Shown piece after piece: positions 63,126 to 64,000 of a DNA stretch of 64,000 bases. The stretch lies in the NCBI RefSeq assembly GCF_049354825.1, contig NZ_CP186480.1, positions 2,046,001-2,110,000 of the forward strand, read 5' to 3'. The notes under the pieces are model-generated. The model saw only the letters and a program-made list of their open reading frames with translations, had not been told where the DNA came from and searched no databases. Position numbers and translations under genes: made by a program. The stretch comes from Novosphingobium sp049354825. Lineage in GTDB: Bacteria > Pseudomonadota > Alphaproteobacteria > Sphingomonadales > Sphingomonadaceae. Position 1 is the stretch's first letter. The number at the start of each line of letters is the position of its first letter.

Positions 63126-63776
63126 GTGACCCGGCTCTGGATCATCGGCGCGGGCGGGTTCGGGGCGGAAGTCCTCGGCACCCTGCGCTCGACCTGGCGC
63201 CCGGGCGGGGACGGCGCAGTCGAATTGGCGTTCGCGGTCGACGATCCGGACGCCGACAGTTTCCTGGGCGTACCGGTGCACCCGCTGGGCGATGTGGCGG
63301 CGGGTGACAGCTTCGTCATCGCAATCGGCGCCGGCGCGGTGCGGCGCCGCCTGCATCAAACGCTGACGGCGCGCGGCGCGCTGCCGTTCGAGCTGACCGC
63401 CCCGACCGCAGTGATCGGCCACCAGGTTTTTACGGGCGAAGGCCTGCTGCTGAGCGACTTCACGATGCTGACCGGCGATCTTCGCGTCGGCGCGCAGTTC
63501 CAGTGCAACATCTACAGCTACGTCGCGCACAACTGCGTTATTGGCGACTATGTCACCTTCGCGCCGCGGGTGTGCTGCAACGGCAATGTCCATATCGACG
63601 ACGATGCCTACATCGGCACCGGCGCGGTCCTGAGGCAGGGGACCGCCGAAAAGCCGCTGCGCATCGGCAAGGGCGCGACGGTCGGCATGGGCGCGGTGGT
63701 CACAAAGGACGTGCCCGAGGGCGCGGTCGTGGTCGGGAACCCGGCTCGGCCGCTGGAGCGCCCCTCGGGTAGTTGA
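63126..63776 (+). CDS. NeuD/PglD-type acetyltransferase
   Basis: A 216-aa protein with an N-terminal Rossmann-like part (WIIGAGGFGAEVL) and a left-handed beta-helix of hexapeptide repeats (about 95-200: VIGDYVTFAPRVCCNG, IDDDAYIGTGAVL). Such enzymes acetylate amino sugars in surface polysaccharide pathways. A GTG start lies 7 bp after sucC, suggesting cotranscription. The end overlaps the region of an operator-like palindrome before etfB. Confidence 0.85.
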   Translation: MTRLWIIGAGGFGAEVLGTLRSTWRPGGDGAVELAFAVDDPDADSFLGVPVHPLGDVAAGDSFVIAIGAGAVRRRLHQTLTARGALPFELTAPTAVIGHQVFTGEGLLLSDFTMLTGDLRVGAQFQCNIYSYVAHNCVIGDYVTFAPRVCCNGNVHIDDDAYIGTGAVLRQGTAEKPLRIGKGATVGMGAVVTKDVPEGAVVVGNPARPLERPSGS

Positions 63777-63790
63777 CGTTTACGTAAACG
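63777..63790. promoter_or_regulatory. CGTTTACGTAAACG palindrome upstream of etfB
   Basis: A perfect 14-bp palindrome (63777-63790) flanked by TTGA on one side and CAAA on the other lies just after the NeuD-like gene's stop and about 50 bp before the etfB ATG. TTTACGTAAA-like palindromes are described as sites of LiuR-type MerR regulators that control acyl-CoA dehydrogenase and electron-transfer flavoprotein genes. The match here is by pattern only. Confidence 0.55.
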
Positions 63791-63840
63791 CAAAGTAGCG
63801 CGGCCTCGCTGCGTGTAATTGGGAAAGGCTGGCAAATCCG

Positions 63841-64000
63841 ATGAAAGCCCTGGTCTGCGTCAAGCGCGTGATCGACTACAACGTGAAGCCGCGGGTCAAG
63901 TCCGACGGCAGCGGCGTCGATCTCGCCAACGTCAAGATGAGCATGAACCCGTTCGACGAGATCGCGGTCGAAGAAGCGATCCGTCTGAAGGAAAAGGGCG
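63841..64000 (+). CDS. etfB: Electron transfer flavoprotein beta subunit (partial, runs off the window)
   Basis: Only the first 53 codons are present; the gene continues past the window end. The N-terminus MKALVCVKRVIDYNVKPRV and the later NPFDEIAVEEAIRLKEKG are typical of EtfB, which with EtfA carries electrons from acyl-CoA dehydrogenases to the quinone pool. A GAAAGG precedes the ATG at about 12 bases, and a palindromic operator candidate lies about 50 bp upstream. Confidence 0.93.
   Translation, partial: MKALVCVKRVIDYNVKPRVKSDGSGVDLANVKMSMNPFDEIAVEEAIRLKEKG

Overview
The window is a high-GC, gene-dense stretch of chromosome from an alphaproteobacterium, most likely a member of the Sphingomonadales (Sphingomonas/Novosphingobium-like). 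The evidence is the gene content: a leuS-lptE-holA operon, an HIG1-type twin-membrane protein next to a PduO adenosyltransferase, prfA-prmC followed by a DUF4167 gene, a LuxR-HTH/DUF4019 membrane regulator, several TonB-related genes, and a sucC/NeuD-like/etfB run. No phage, insertion sequence, CRISPR array or tRNA/rRNA gene was seen. The region is mostly core genome. The largest antisense reading frames are codon-bias shadows of real genes.

Layout. 0-9 kb: M23 peptidase, TldE/PmbA, a small membrane protein, lptB, a 33-bp perfect hairpin, rpoN, a DUF937 protein, an HNH nuclease, gluQ, an HIG1 protein and the cobalamin adenosyltransferase. 8-13 kb: the leuS-lptE-holA operon and a DUF3576 lipoprotein. 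13-18 kb: a secreted protein of unknown function, phbB, an L,D-transpeptidase, a membrane-tethered LuxR-type regulator, a ribbon-helix-helix protein, a glycine-zipper protein and a TonB-like protein. 18-26 kb: murA, galU, an SLC13/RCK permease, DUF202, ppa, DUF1345 and an M61 peptidase. 26-34 kb: the hisS-prfA-prmC operon, DUF4167, a SOUL protein, lnt and metK. 34-37 kb: a ferritin-like protein and an scoA/HAD lipoprotein/scoB operon, with three phased palindromes upstream. 37-46 kb: a candidate small RNA, a CDC48/VAT-type double AAA+ ATPase, an MscS channel, an HWE histidine kinase and polA. 46-54 kb: an alanine-rich lipoprotein, a TonB-dependent receptor, a class A beta-lactamase homologue, kup, a host-attachment-family protein and a DUF4142 lipoprotein. 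54-64 kb: groESL with CIRCE, MATE, PagL, an ICMT-like methyltransferase, rplJL with a leader, two secreted unknowns, a CysQ-like phosphatase, sucC, a NeuD-like acetyltransferase and the start of etfB.

Functional themes. One is envelope building: lptB, lptE, murA, galU, lnt, pagL, L,D-transpeptidase, M23. A second is translation and its quality control: leuS, hisS, gluQ, prfA, prmC, rplJL, groESL, CDC48. A third is C4/acyl-CoA metabolism: phbB, scoAB, sucC, etfB. Regulatory sites readable from sequence are a CIRCE element with a clean sigma-70 promoter upstream of groES, an ATAAAG-N4-CTTTAT dyad at metK, a TTTACGTAAA palindrome at etfB, three CAATTGC palindromes 21 bp apart upstream of scoA, and several rho-independent terminators. 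The most unusual items are the bacterial CDC48-type ATPase preceded by a candidate small RNA, the 33-bp hairpin before rpoN, the HAD lipoprotein embedded in the CoA-transferase operon, and an alanine-rich lipoprotein built of 11-residue repeats.
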